A DNA stretch of 64,000 bases, from positions 372,001-436,000 of the forward strand of contig NZ_JBPCZH010000002.1 in assembly GCF_051251085.1 (NCBI RefSeq). The letters are read 5' to 3'. The translations under genes were made by a program, and so were the position numbers. This DNA comes from Cernens ardua (GTDB taxonomy: Bacteria > Pseudomonadota > Gammaproteobacteria > Pseudomonadales > Halomonadaceae). Shown in pieces: positions 1 to 9,073 of the stretch. The notes beneath the pieces were generated by a model. The model was not told the origin of the DNA and made no database searches. It saw only the letters and a program-made list of their open reading frames with translations. The stretch's first letter is position 1. Every line of letters starts with the position of its first letter.

Positions 1-738
1 CTCGCTCAGTTCAGGGTCAGCGTACCTATCACTGGCAGTCAACTGTTCCCCTCGATAATCCGCCCATGAGGTCACTGCTTCATCGGCAGACGGGGCTCGG
101 AAGCCTATGGAGTACGTCAGGCAGTCATTCGATGTACTTACCCCGTGGTGTGCATAACGAGGGGGAAGGTAAAGCATGTCACCTGGTTCGAGTATCCAGT
201 CTTCGCCTTCGACGACATCGAATTCCTTTAGAATTCGCAAGCCAATACCTTCGACAATGGCGGCTTTTTCACCCTTGAAACCGCCCAACTGCCAATGACG
301 CTTACCACTGCCTTGCAGGAGGAAAACATCATAGTTGTCGACATGAGGCCCAACGTTACCGCCCACAGGCGCGTAACTGATCATGATGTCATCCAGCCGC
401 CAGCGTGGAATGAACGAAAATTGCTCCAGTAGCTCTGCCACTTCCGGAACATAGTGATCGACTGCCTGTACCAGTAGTGTCCAGTCTTTTTCCGGTAAGT
501 TCGCGAAGGTTTCTTCGTCAAAAGGCCCATGACTGACTTGCCATGGTTTACCATTCTTGCCCACACTTTCAATCAGACGTGACTCGACATCTTCTTCGCA
601 GGAGAGGCCAGCCAGTTCATCCGGCGATAGGGGAGACTCGAAATCCGGGATCGCCTGACGGATAAGTAATGGTTTCTTTTGCCAGTACTCAGCTAGAAAG
701 CGTTCAACTGTCAGGTTTCCCAGAACGTGTTGATTCAT
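1..738 (-). CDS. roxA: Ribosomal protein L16 arginine hydroxylase (RoxA/YcfD), 3' end cut by window edge
   Basis: Cupin/JmjC-type 2-oxoglutarate- and Fe(II)-dependent oxygenase that hydroxylates an arginine of ribosomal protein L16. The minus-strand frame is open from the ATG at 738 to the window edge: 246 codons beginning MNQHVLGNLTVERFLAEYW. The jelly-roll iron site is visible as GPHVDNYDVF (HxD) at about residues 131-140, followed later by YLPPRYAHHGV, which supplies the distal His. The family is about 370-390 residues, so the C-terminal winged-helix part lies outside the window. The ATG overlaps the purB stop (ATGA), so translational coupling to purB is likely. Identification rests on the start, the iron-site motifs and the purB neighbourhood. 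Confidence 0.9.
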   Translation of the reverse strand, partial: MNQHVLGNLTVERFLAEYWQKKPLLIRQAIPDFESPLSPDELAGLSCEEDVESRLIESVGKNGKPWQVSHGPFDEETFANLPEKDWTLLVQAVDHYVPEVAELLEQFSFIPRWRLDDIMISYAPVGGNVGPHVDNYDVFLLQGSGKRHWQLGGFKGEKAAIVEGIGLRILKEFDVVEGEDWILEPGDMLYLPPRYAHHGVSTSNDCLTYSIGFRAPSADEAVTSWADYRGEQLTASDRYADPELSE

Positions 739-2123
739 TTGATACGTCCTCGTTCATCATATTGATGGACTTGTTCTGCTGCATTGCCTGTATAGGTGGC
801 GGGCGTCAGTTGCTTGAGTGACAGTTTTACGTCCTCAGGGAGTGTCAATGTATCGATAAAGTCAGCAAATCCCTGTTGATCGATCGTGCGTCCTCGTGTC
901 AGTGCCTTGAGTTTTTCATAAGGCTTTTCGATTCCGTAACGACGCATGACGGTTTGAATCGGCTCCGCCAGCACTTCCCAGCTATGGTCCAGATCTTCGG
1001 CAAGGCGTGCTGGGTTGGACTCCAGTATGCTGATCCCCTTCAGGGTGGACTGATAACCAATAACAGCATGGGCCAACCCCGTACCCAATGAGCGTAAAAC
1101 GGTAGAGTCCGTGAGATCTCGTTGCCAGCGGGAAATAGGTAATTTTTGTGCAAGATGGGTCAGTAGTGCATTGCTGACGCCGAAATTGCCTTCTCCATTT
1201 TCAAAATCGATGGGGTTGACTTTATGCGGCATCGTGGATGAACCAATTTCCCCTTCTACTGTACGCTGTTTGAAATAGCCGAGTGATATATAGCCCCAGA
1301 TATCGCGGTTGAAATCAATCAGAATGGTATTGAAGCGGATAATGGCATCAAAGAGCTCAGCAATGTAGTCGTGGGGTTCAATCTGAGTCGTATAAGGGTT
1401 GAAGGTAAGCCCCAGCGAAGTGATAAAGGCTTCCGCATTGGCATCCCAGTCAATCTCGGGGTAGGCCGCCAAGTGGGCGTTGTAATTACCAACGGCCCCG
1501 TTGATCTTGCCGAGTAATTCGACACTTTCCACTTGCCTGAGTTGGCGTTTGAGGCGATAGGCAACATTAGCCATCTCTTTACCCAGCGTGGTTGGACTGG
1601 CTGTCTGACCATGCGTACGTGAGAGCATGGGTTGCTCTGCATGTAGTTGAGCCAATGCTTCAATGGCCTCTACCATCTTGCGCATGAAGGGCAGAACAGT
1701 GCTGTCCAGACCGCCACGTAACATAAGTGCATGGGAAAGGTTGTTGATGTCTTCGCTGGTGCAGGCAAAATGTACGAATTCGCCTTTATTCGCGAGTTCG
1801 GGGAAGTCTGCAATTTGCTCTTTGATGTAATATTCGATCGCTTTTACGTCGTGATTGGTTGTACGCTCGATCTCTTTGATGCGTGCTGCTTTTTCCGGCG
1901 TAAAATCCGTAATCATCCGATTGATGAAGGTCGTGGCTTCAGCTGACAGCGGATGCAATTCCTCAATCCCCGGGTGATTGGCAAGTTGTTCGAGCCAGCG
2001 CAATTCAACAGTCAAACGAGCATGCATTAGCCCGAATTCACTGAAGTACGGGCGAAGATCATCCACTTTGCTGGCATAGCGACCGTCAATCGGTGAAAGG
2101 GCTGTCAGTGTAGAAAGTTCCAT
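735..2123 (-). CDS. purB: Adenylosuccinate lyase
   Basis: Cleaves SAICAR to AICAR and adenylosuccinate to AMP, each with release of fumarate, in purine synthesis. It has 462 residues against 456 in E. coli, and the N-terminus MELSTLTALSPIDGRY is typical. The fumarase/aspartase superfamily signature GSSTMPHKVNPIDFEN lies at about 294-309 and carries the mobile-loop catalytic serines S295/S296. H171 in SRTHGQTASPTT is the expected general acid, and TSEDINN at 122-128 is a substrate-binding segment. hflD and mnmA lie upstream on the same strand and roxA overlaps the 3' end by 4 bases. The arrangement mnmA-hflD-purB is conserved in gammaproteobacteria. Confidence 0.98.
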   Translation of the reverse strand: MELSTLTALSPIDGRYASKVDDLRPYFSEFGLMHARLTVELRWLEQLANHPGIEELHPLSAEATTFINRMITDFTPEKAARIKEIERTTNHDVKAIEYYIKEQIADFPELANKGEFVHFACTSEDINNLSHALMLRGGLDSTVLPFMRKMVEAIEALAQLHAEQPMLSRTHGQTASPTTLGKEMANVAYRLKRQLRQVESVELLGKINGAVGNYNAHLAAYPEIDWDANAEAFITSLGLTFNPYTTQIEPHDYIAELFDAIIRFNTILIDFNRDIWGYISLGYFKQRTVEGEIGSSTMPHKVNPIDFENGEGNFGVSNALLTHLAQKLPISRWQRDLTDSTVLRSLGTGLAHAVIGYQSTLKGISILESNPARLAEDLDHSWEVLAEPIQTVMRRYGIEKPYEKLKALTRGRTIDQQGFADFIDTLTLPEDVKLSLKQLTPATYTGNAAEQVHQYDERGRIK

Positions 2124-2211
2124 CAGGCATTCCAGAAATAGTCAGGAGAAAGAGATAAAGTTAACGGTTACTGATCCTTCGAGGCGTACAGGGAAATTCC
2201 ACAAGGAAATA

Positions 2212-2249
2212 CGCCGTTTATGCTGTGTATCGCCGTTTATGCTGTGTAT
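2212..2249. repeat. Perfect 19-bp tandem duplication
   Basis: Two exact adjacent copies of CGCCGTTTATGCTGTGTAT (2212-2230 and 2231-2249), in the 235-base gap between hflD and purB. It is one of many unrelated short tandem repeats found in the gaps of this window. Confidence 0.9.
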
Positions 2250-2358
2250 ATAGTACTCATGTTCAAGCGCTGTTGATATTGAAGCCGAATCATTTTGACG
2301 GTGCTGATGATCTTCACGTCATCGTGTTCTGGCGCATATCGGTACAGAATGCCCCGCA

Positions 2359-2970
2359 TCACGATGGCAACGACATGAGAGATTGCCTGATTTGCTTGCG
2401 AGCCAATAATAGCTGCCATCGGCGTCCACCTTCATGGCGCCACAGTACCGCAAAACGAATACCTGTTAACAGGATCGCTCGAATTCTGTCGGCCATATGC
2501 GTGGATGACATCAGATCAGGATTACCATGTACAACAATCCGGTAACGTAATGTGGATAACGTATTCTGATAAAGCTCACCTAACGCCAGAATGACATTCT
2601 CATGCGTAGGGCCGAAATGTTCGGCCTGTTGATGAATGCGCTCAAGCCTTTCCGATAGGGTGTTGAGCATGGCCCGGTCGCGCCTCATTCGATGGGCCAA
2701 CATGAGCATCGACATCGCGTAGCGCGTCACCTCTGAGGAGGGATTGTTGGATTCCAGCAATTTGCTTGCTGTTCGAATGCCGGTACTTAAATGAGCGATG
2801 TCATGGCCGTAAATGGCTTCAAACGAGGTCGGATTAGGTTCGACTGTCGCATGGATGAGCGTCTCCCATGCCTGCTGGTTGTAGTGCCCTGTGCGGGCAA
2901 GCTCATCAACTACCACGGCCGCTTGAAACACGCCACTGAGCGCCAGTGCACGGCGCTGTTCTTCATTCAT
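2359..2970 (-). CDS. hflD: High frequency lysogenization protein HflD
   Basis: A 203-residue all-helical, peripherally membrane-associated protein. In E. coli HflD binds the phage lambda CII activator and counteracts it; its host role is unclear. The start MNEEQRRALALSGVFQAAVVVDEL and the SFEAIYGHD segment around residue 49 match the family, and E. coli HflD has 213 residues. It lies between mnmA, which it overlaps by 4 bases (ATGA), and purB, its conserved position. No signal peptide or membrane segment is visible. Confidence 0.93.
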   Translation of the reverse strand: MNEEQRRALALSGVFQAAVVVDELARTGHYNQQAWETLIHATVEPNPTSFEAIYGHDIAHLSTGIRTASKLLESNNPSSEVTRYAMSMLMLAHRMRRDRAMLNTLSERLERIHQQAEHFGPTHENVILALGELYQNTLSTLRYRIVVHGNPDLMSSTHMADRIRAILLTGIRFAVLWRHEGGRRWQLLLARKQIRQSLMSLPS

Positions 2971-4187
2971 TGGGCATACTCTTTTTCAACGAAATCGATA
3001 CAAGTGTTACTCGCCGTGGCCTGTGTAATGATGGCGCCCCCCAGGCATTCCTCACCACTATAGAGTACTAATGATTGACCCGGTGTGATGGCCCGTTGTG
3101 GATCATCAAAGATGACATGCACACCGCCATCTTCACCAAGTGTTACGGTACAAGGCTGGTCACTTTGTCGATAACGTACTTTAGCTGTTAACGGAAGGCC
3201 GCTTTCTATACCTTGTGGGGGAGCCGCTGCAATCCACTCAACGGGCTCACTATCCAATTCATCCGCATACAAAAGCGTATGGTGTTTGCCCTGAACCGCA
3301 ATCAATACATTACGGTCAAGCGCTTTCTGCGCAACGTACCAGGGCGCTTCAGGGTGATGGGGAAGGCCTCCAATACCCAACCCCTGGCGCTGACCGATGG
3401 TGTAATACATCAATCCAATGTGTTCGCCGATTTTTTCACCTTCAGGTGTCTGAATTTCACCCGGCTGTGCTGGCAGGTACTCCTGCAGGAATTCAGTAAA
3501 TCGCCTTTCACCGATAAAACAAATACCGGTGGAATCCTTTTTACGTGCCGTAGCCAATTCCAGCTCTTCGGCGATGGCTCGCACTGTGCTTTTTTCCATT
3601 TCGCCCAGAGGAAAAAGGCTTTTTTCAAGTGCCTGATGGGGCACTGCATAGAGGAAGTAGCTTTGGTCCTTATTGACGTCACGCCCTTTGTACAAATGGC
3701 CGTTGCTGTCACCACGGACGTAGTGACCTGTCGCAATCAGGTTAGCGCCCAACATTTGCGCATAATCCAGAAAAACCTTGAACTTGATTTCACGGTTACA
3801 CAGGATATCGGGATTTGGCGTTCGTCCTGAGCGATACTCGTTCAGGAAATGTTCGAAAACGTTGTCCCAATATTCACTGGCAAAATTGGCTGTATGCAAG
3901 GGGATACCGAGGCGGTCACAAACTGCCTGTGCATCTGCCATATCAGTTTTGGCGGTGCAGTATTCAGTGCCGTCATCTTCATCCCAATTCTTCATGAACA
4001 GGCCTTCGACCTGAAATCCCTGATGAATCAGCAGTGCGGCGGTGACCGACGAGTCAACTCCTCCCGACATCCCCACGATGACTTTGGTATCGCCAATGGC
4101 ACCATTTACCAGCCGCGGATCATGGCTATAGTCGGGGATTGCCCCTGATGACAATGAATGTATGTGTGATACAGATGAAGATTTCAT
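2967..4187 (-). CDS. mnmA: tRNA-specific 2-thiouridylase MnmA
   Basis: ATP-dependent enzyme that puts sulfur at position 2 of the wobble uridine in tRNA-Lys, tRNA-Glu and tRNA-Gln. The PP-loop SGGVDSS is at 41-47. The two catalytic cysteines are C130 in NPDILCNREIKF and C223 in STGICFIGER. The C-terminal barrel ends near CLGGAIITQA. It has 406 residues against about 368 in E. coli. The extra 34 or so residues lie ahead of DTKVIVGMSGG and have no in-frame alternative ATG, so the extension may be real or a non-ATG start may be used. The stop overlaps the hflD start. Confidence 0.97.
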   Translation of the reverse strand: MKSSSVSHIHSLSSGAIPDYSHDPRLVNGAIGDTKVIVGMSGGVDSSVTAALLIHQGFQVEGLFMKNWDEDDGTEYCTAKTDMADAQAVCDRLGIPLHTANFASEYWDNVFEHFLNEYRSGRTPNPDILCNREIKFKVFLDYAQMLGANLIATGHYVRGDSNGHLYKGRDVNKDQSYFLYAVPHQALEKSLFPLGEMEKSTVRAIAEELELATARKKDSTGICFIGERRFTEFLQEYLPAQPGEIQTPEGEKIGEHIGLMYYTIGQRQGLGIGGLPHHPEAPWYVAQKALDRNVLIAVQGKHHTLLYADELDSEPVEWIAAAPPQGIESGLPLTAKVRYRQSDQPCTVTLGEDGGVHVIFDDPQRAITPGQSLVLYSGEECLGGAIITQATASNTCIDFVEKEYAQ

Positions 4188-4711
4188 AGGAGGGTATCCC
4201 GTGATACAAGTTTCACTGTGTTGCCTGCATGCAGTTGGAAGCCCGGCTACCCGTTATGAAGAGACCGGAGATATTATGCCGAAACCAAGGTAAGGCTGGA
4301 TCCGAACGGCAAGTTGGAAAACCATGTTTACGTTTGCTTTTCCTTTTTGCTTCTGAACGTGCTTGCCTGCATATGGTTTATCGGCAACAGTGGCGAAATC
4401 TTTAATAAAATTTGTGCCATTATACCTGAAGAGTGGCGTGGACTTAACAGCCGTTTTCCATGTGTCATGTGTGTAGTCGAAGACGTTACTCACACTGAAA
4501 TAAGCCATGCCTACTCTTTTATTGAGGACGTTTATTTCGCTGGAGCATCAATTTTGTTAAGCGCAACAATTTCGTTAAGAGCAACTATCCAAGAGCAACT
4601 ATCCAAGAGCAACTATCTCGCCATGAGCGTCTATTCAGACAGAGGGAATCTTGTGTTTCGTGCCTGTGTCCTCGCTGTGCTATCTAGGCCCATGGGTTTA
4701 GTGGGGGATGC
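4188..4711. other. Long gap between mnmA and rluE
   Basis: 524 bases with no gene I can support. Open frames on both strands lack family features and ribosome-binding sites. In E. coli nudJ lies here between mnmA and rluE; I see no Nudix box (GX5EX7REUXEEXGU). The gap contains a 14-bp tandem repeat. Confidence 0.6.
4577..4618. repeat. 14-bp tandem repeat, 3 copies
   Basis: Unit AAGAGCAACTATCC at 4577-4590, 4591-4604 and 4605-4618; the last base of the third copy differs. A degenerate related segment (AAGCGCAACAATTTC) immediately precedes it, so the array may once have been longer. Confidence 0.9.
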
Positions 4712-5428
4712 TCACTTTTTGCTTCCACTTCGAAGATTTTTCCCATGTGATTGCCTGTCATTCGCATGCCTTGATGTTGCTCTTTGACGGCGATGTCCTG
4801 CATCTGAAGTTGAATGCCTGCCTTTCGGGTAGTGCCTGTTTGCAGGACGCCCGTTACGCCCGGGCGGCGGAGCCTCGGCGGTAACTTTTCGGTATTCGCC
4901 TTGCGGTAACCCATCCAGTGCCCACGGGCCGATAGCAACGCGTATCAGGCGGAGAGTGGGGTGACCGATGTGGGCTGTCATGCGTCGCACCTGACGGTTA
5001 CGTCCTTCACTGATGACAATTTCAAGCCATTGTGTAGGTATATTGGCTCGAAAGCGCACGGGAGGGTATCTTGCCGGTACGTCGGGAGGAGGTATCAGTT
5101 TGACTTCAGCAGGCCGCGTTTTGCCATCCTTAAGCTCAACGCCTTGTCTCAATGCGTTCAGTGCGCTTTCATCCGGTATGTTCTCGACTTGCACCCAGTA
5201 ACGCTTTTTCATTTTATGTTTTGGGTCTGTGATGTGATGTGCTAATGCACCATCGGCCGTTAACAATAAAAGCCCTTCACTGTCGTAATCGAGGCGCCCC
5301 GCTGCATAAATGTCTGGGATTTCAATAAATGCTGCGAGCGTTGAACGTGGCCCGTTTGCCGGCGGTGCGCTGTCGGTGAATTGGCAAAGCACCTGAAAGG
5401 GTTTGTTAAAGAGGTAGAGATCACTCAT
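4712..5428 (-). CDS. rluE: 23S rRNA pseudouridine(2457) synthase RluE
   Basis: RsuA/RluE-family pseudouridine synthase acting on 23S rRNA. From the ATG at 5428 the protein has 238 residues beginning MSDLYLFNKPFQVLCQFTD. The catalytic motif GRLDYDSEGLLLLTADG puts the nucleophile at D47. The RNA-binding segment SEGRNRQVRRMTAHIGHPTLRLIR follows at about 140-163. An in-frame GTG nine bases upstream (5437) is an alternative start. The last 50 or so residues are basic and low in complexity. In relatives this gene is divergent from icd; here the next gene is clpS. Confidence 0.93.
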   Translation of the reverse strand: MSDLYLFNKPFQVLCQFTDSAPPANGPRSTLAAFIEIPDIYAAGRLDYDSEGLLLLTADGALAHHITDPKHKMKKRYWVQVENIPDESALNALRQGVELKDGKTRPAEVKLIPPPDVPARYPPVRFRANIPTQWLEIVISEGRNRQVRRMTAHIGHPTLRLIRVAIGPWALDGLPQGEYRKVTAEAPPPGRNGRPANRHYPKGRHSTSDAGHRRQRATSRHANDRQSHGKNLRSGSKK

Positions 5429-5618
5429 TGGATTCACACCGTAGACACTGTTAGCACGAGAAGGTATTCACGCGCTGTTTCTGTCGATTAATAGATCTTT
5501 TGATTGATTGTTTCTTTTGGGTATATGGTAACGTATGTGATCCTCGCTATAATATGAGTGTCTCTTCTTTTTATTTACCTTGTTTAAACGTCATGTTGGC
5601 ATATTGCCCTCTTTGACG

Positions 5619-5654
5619 CCTGATGTTTTGCTTAATCCTGATATTATGCTTAAT
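5619..5654. repeat. 18-bp tandem repeat, 2 copies
   Basis: CCTGATGTTTTGCTTAAT (5619-5636) is followed directly by CCTGATATTATGCTTAAT (5637-5654), with two mismatches. It lies in the rluE-clpS gap. Confidence 0.8.
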
Positions 5655-5777
5655 ACAGGTGGTTGCCTCTGCTGTCAGGGCTTGTATTTGAGGTAAATCG
5701 TCTCCATATCTCAAACAAGTGTTTCCTCCTGATTATGAAAACAGCCGTTTAATGGTGTGGTATTCGCAATTGTGGTG

Positions 5778-5822
5778 TCTGAAAAAGTAGCACCCGAAAA
5801 AGCGGCATCCGCAAAATGGTAT
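5778..5822. repeat. Degenerate 15-bp tandem repeat, 3 copies
   Basis: TCTGAAAAAGTAGCA, CCCGAAAAAGCGGCA and TCCGCAAAATGGTAT sit end to end. The first two copies share 11 of 15 bases and the third is more diverged. The repeat is in the leader region upstream of clpS. Confidence 0.65.
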
Positions 5823-6025
5823 TTCAGATTTCGACATTTGAAAATGGAGTAACTCCATGCCTCTGTTAGCGCCCGTGAGTCATGCTGTAAGCTGTGGCGG
5901 TGGGGTGTATATGTCGATGGTTAATTGTGTGTGATATTCCTTTCTTTCCGTTTTCTGATATGAAACTGATGGACAAATATCACGTTTTTTGAACTTTCTG
6001 CTTGTATTCATCGGTTTGGCCTCTT

Positions 6026-6448
6026 ATGTTCGAAGAAACAGGATTTGTTGATGTCACTGAAATCTCGTTTGTACTGTCTGATTATCAGGCGTTCGAAGAG
6101 AGTCATGTATTCGAACCTCGGGCGCAGGCAGATGAGCCAGGTGCAGATTACGGGGATAACGTAGAGGAGCAGGTGAGCGAACCTGAGTTGGCGGAACCCC
6201 CTATGTATCAGGTCATTTTGTTGAATGATGATTACACGCCGATGGAGTTCGTTGTCGAGATTTTGCAGACATTCTTCTCAATGGACCAGGAAAAGGCTGT
6301 ACAGGTAATGCTGGCTGTTCATACTCAAGGCAAGGCAACGTGCGGGATCTTTACCCGCGATGTTGCGGAAACAAAGGCACATCTCGTTAATGAATATGCG
6401 CGAGAGTGTCAACATCCATTGTTATGTGACGTTGATCGGGTGGAATAA
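6026..6448 (+). CDS. clpS: ATP-dependent Clp protease adaptor ClpS
   Basis: N-recognin that delivers proteins with N-terminal Leu, Phe, Trp or Tyr to ClpAP. The core MYQVILLNDDYTPMEFV contains the NDD, Thr and Met residues of the N-degron pocket. HTQGKATCGIFTRDVAETK supplies the pocket His and the ClpA-contact face, and the C-terminus CQHPLLCDVD is standard. From the ATG at 6026 the protein has 140 residues. About 60 acidic residues precede the core, against about 26 in E. coli (106 residues in all). No good ribosome-binding site precedes this ATG. An in-frame GTG at 6173, behind GAGGAG, would leave a very short N-terminus. Start confidence is low, identity is high. clpA begins 28 bases downstream. 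Confidence 0.93.
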   Translation: MFEETGFVDVTEISFVLSDYQAFEESHVFEPRAQADEPGADYGDNVEEQVSEPELAEPPMYQVILLNDDYTPMEFVVEILQTFFSMDQEKAVQVMLAVHTQGKATCGIFTRDVAETKAHLVNEYARECQHPLLCDVDRVE

Positions 6449-6476
6449 GCCATCCCGATGGCCAGAGGGGGCTCTT

Positions 6477-8759
6477 ATGTTGAGTAAGGAACTGGAACTA
6501 ACCCTTAATACGGCCTTTACCGTGGCGCGATCAAAGCGCCATGAGTTCATGACCGTCGAACATCTTTTATTGTCCTTGCTGGATAATGCATCCGCTGTGG
6601 ACGTCCTGCGTGCTTGCGGTGCCAATGTGGATAAACTGCGCACCGACCTGCAGGATTTCATTTCCGCGACAACTCCGCTTATTCCTGAAGAACAGACCGA
6701 ACGTGAAACCCAGCCAACGTTGGGTTTTCAGCGTGTGTTGCAGCGCGCGGTTTTCCATGTTCAGTCCTCCGGGAAAAGTGAGGTCTCCGGCGCCAACGTA
6801 TTGGTTGCGATTTTCTCGGAACAGGAAAGTCAGGCCGTTTACTTCCTGAAGCAGCAGAATGTTGCCCGGGTGGATGCCGTCAATTACATCGCGCACGGTA
6901 TTTCCAAGGTCGCGGGGCATGACCAGTCCGGTCAGGGCAGCCAGCGTAGTGGTGAAGAGTCTGAAGAAGGTGGTGCTGATCCCGGTTCTCATCCGCTGAC
7001 AGGCTTTGCAACCAATCTGAACGAACAGGCTCGAATGGGGCGTATTGACCCCTTGATTGGTCGGGATCATGAGCTGGAACGTGTAATTCAGATACTGGCG
7101 CGTCGTCGCAAAAACAATCCGCTGTTGGTAGGTGAGGCTGGCGTTGGTAAAACGGCCATTGCTGAAGGGCTTGCCAAGCGAATTGTTGAAGAGCAGGTGC
7201 CGGACGTCATCAAGGACGCCGTGGTCTACTCGCTGGACATGGGGGCCTTGTTGGCAGGTACCAAATATCGCGGTGACTTTGAAAAACGCCTCAAGGCACT
7301 ACTTAATGAACTGAAAAAAGAGCCGGATTCAATTCTGTTCATTGATGAAATCCATACCATCATTGGGGCGGGTGCGGCTTCAGGTGGCGTGATGGACGCG
7401 TCCAACCTGCTTAAACCGCTGCTCTCTTCCGGGGAGCTGCGTTGCATTGGCTCAACGACGTTCCAGGAATTCCGGGGCATTTTCGAAAAGGACCGTGCGT
7501 TGGCACGTCGTTTCCAGAAAGTGGATGTGCCGGAACCTTCAGTCGAGGACACCATTCGTATCCTGAAAGGGCTGCGCGGGCGTTTCGAAGAGCATCATCA
7601 GTTGAAATACACGGATGGTGCGATGGAAGCCGCTGTTCAGCTTTCGGACCGGTACATTAATGATCGTCATTTGCCTGACAAGGCAATCGATGTGATTGAC
7701 GAGGCGGGTGCGCATCAGCACCTGTTACCGGCTGAAGCGCGCTTGTCCACCATTGATGTTGAGCAGATTGAGTCAATTGTGGCTTCCATTGCACGTATTC
7801 CGCCGAAGAGCGTCTCGAATTCGGATCGTCAGTTGTTGGCGAATCTGGAACGTGATCTCAAAATGCTGGTATTCGGTCAGGATGAGGCCATTGAAGGTCT
7901 GGCAGCCGCTATCAAACTGTCTCGCGCGGGCCTGAATTCACCGGATAAACCAGTAGGTAGTTTCCTCTTCGCCGGACCAACCGGGGTGGGGAAAACCGAA
8001 GTGGCCAAGCAATTGGCGCAACTGATGGGTGTGGAACTACTGCGTTTCGATATGTCTGAATATATGGAACGTCATACTGTATCCCGCCTGATCGGTGCAC
8101 CGCCCGGGTATGTAGGCTACGATCAGGGGGGGCTGTTGACCGAAGCTGTTACTAAACAGCCTCACAGTGTGTTGCTTCTGGATGAAATCGAGAAAGCACA
8201 TCCAGAGGTCTTCAACATTCTGTTGCAGGTGATGGATAACGGTAAGTTGACGGATAACAATGGGCGTGAAGCCGATTTTCGTAATGTGATTGTTATCATG
8301 ACCTCCAATGCCGGAGCGGAGGAAGCATCACGCCGTTCTATCGGTTTCCAGCATCAGGACAATTCCACGGATGCCATGGAAGTGATTCGCAAGACGTTTA
8401 CACCTGAATTCCGTAACCGTCTGGATGGTATCATTCAGTTCCATGGGCTGGATGCGCAGATTGTTCGTAGCGTCGTCGACAAGTTCCTTGTTGAGCTTCA
8501 GGCGCAGCTGGATGAAAAACGTGTACAGTTGGATGTGAATGAAGAGGCTCGTGCCTGGCTTGCTGAACATGGATATGATCCGGCCATGGGCGCGCGCCCG
8601 ATGGCTCGCCTCATTCAGGAACAGCTGAAGAAACCCTTGGCTGAGATGATCCTGTTTGGCGACCTGGCGGATCAGGGTGGAACCGTTCATGTGAGTGTCG
8701 AAAACGACAAGCTTCACATTGGTTCTGAAGCGGCAGTAGCGTCTGAGTCCGAGGAGTAG
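6477..8759 (+). CDS. clpA: ATP-dependent Clp protease ATP-binding subunit ClpA
   Basis: Hexameric AAA+ unfoldase that feeds substrates, including those brought by ClpS, into ClpP. The ATG at 6477 is preceded by AGAGGGGG and gives 760 residues (E. coli 758). The N-domain covers about 1-145. D1 has Walker A GEAGVGKT near 219-226 and Walker B ILFIDE near 285. D2 has Walker A GPTGVGKT near 500-507 and Walker B VLLLDE near 565. The ClpP-docking tripeptide in RRSIGFQHQDNSTDAM reads IGF (about 622-624), where E. coli ClpA has IGL; IGF is the ClpX form. It forms an operon with clpS and is followed by a strong terminator. Confidence 0.98.
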   Translation: MLSKELELTLNTAFTVARSKRHEFMTVEHLLLSLLDNASAVDVLRACGANVDKLRTDLQDFISATTPLIPEEQTERETQPTLGFQRVLQRAVFHVQSSGKSEVSGANVLVAIFSEQESQAVYFLKQQNVARVDAVNYIAHGISKVAGHDQSGQGSQRSGEESEEGGADPGSHPLTGFATNLNEQARMGRIDPLIGRDHELERVIQILARRRKNNPLLVGEAGVGKTAIAEGLAKRIVEEQVPDVIKDAVVYSLDMGALLAGTKYRGDFEKRLKALLNELKKEPDSILFIDEIHTIIGAGAASGGVMDASNLLKPLLSSGELRCIGSTTFQEFRGIFEKDRALARRFQKVDVPEPSVEDTIRILKGLRGRFEEHHQLKYTDGAMEAAVQLSDRYINDRHLPDKAIDVIDEAGAHQHLLPAEARLSTIDVEQIESIVASIARIPPKSVSNSDRQLLANLERDLKMLVFGQDEAIEGLAAAIKLSRAGLNSPDKPVGSFLFAGPTGVGKTEVAKQLAQLMGVELLRFDMSEYMERHTVSRLIGAPPGYVGYDQGGLLTEAVTKQPHSVLLLDEIEKAHPEVFNILLQVMDNGKLTDNNGREADFRNVIVIMTSNAGAEEASRRSIGFQHQDNSTDAMEVIRKTFTPEFRNRLDGIIQFHGLDAQIVRSVVDKFLVELQAQLDEKRVQLDVNEEARAWLAEHGYDPAMGARPMARLIQEQLKKPLAEMILFGDLADQGGTVHVSVENDKLHIGSEAAVASESEE

Positions 8760-8898
8760 TTGTTGCTGATAGGGTCATTAGCGCGCTAACTGTGGTAGAA
8801 GAATAGGGTAGGTGATCAGGTGTATTCTCCTTCCAATATAACTTCTGAACTGCTCGATGACATCTAAACTGCTCGGTGTATCACTGGGCTTCACTGAA

Positions 8899-8927
8899 AA
8901 GGTCTTCCTTCGGGAAGGCCTTTTTTT
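8899..8927 (+). terminator. Rho-independent terminator after clpA
   Basis: Ten-base stem AAGGTCTTCC / GGAAGGCCTT with a TTCG loop and one G-U pair, ending in a run of seven T. It is 140 bases beyond the clpA stop and terminates clpS-clpA transcription. Confidence 0.9.
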
Positions 8928-9003
8928 ATGTAAACGGTTTCAATATGAATTGTTTGGCAAGAAGAGGGCGCTGATCTTGAATGACAGGCTGAAGGCGCGC
9001 ATA

Positions 9004-9035
9004 AAAAAGGCGAAACATCACTGTTTCGCCTTTTT
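9004..9035 (-). terminator. Rho-independent terminator after infA (probably bidirectional)
   Basis: Perfect stem GGCGAAACA / TGTTTCGCC with a TCAC loop, flanked by A5-6 on the left and T5 on the right. Read on the minus strand it lies 39 bases past the infA stop. The symmetry means it can also stop read-through from clpA. Confidence 0.9.
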
Positions 9036-9073
9036 GCCGCGCTTGATGGGTAGATTTGGCTACCCGACCGCCA

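Larger units (their letters stand above)
5438..6025. other. Gap at the usual icd/cspD position
   Basis: 588 bases between divergent rluE and clpS with no coding sequence I can support. An exact TATAAT at 5548-5553 on the plus strand could be the -10 of a distant clpS promoter, but its -35 is poor. Two degenerate tandem repeats lie inside (5619-5654 and 5778-5822). In Pseudomonas the space between rluE and clpS holds isocitrate dehydrogenase and cspD genes. Confidence 0.6.

Noticed and set aside
3213..3830. Plus-strand open frame of 205 codons inside mnmA
   Set aside because: Antisense shadow of a well-supported gene.
4314..4787. Plus-strand open frame of 157 codons
   Set aside because: It overlaps the 3' end of rluE, spans a tandem repeat, has no ribosome-binding site and matches no family.
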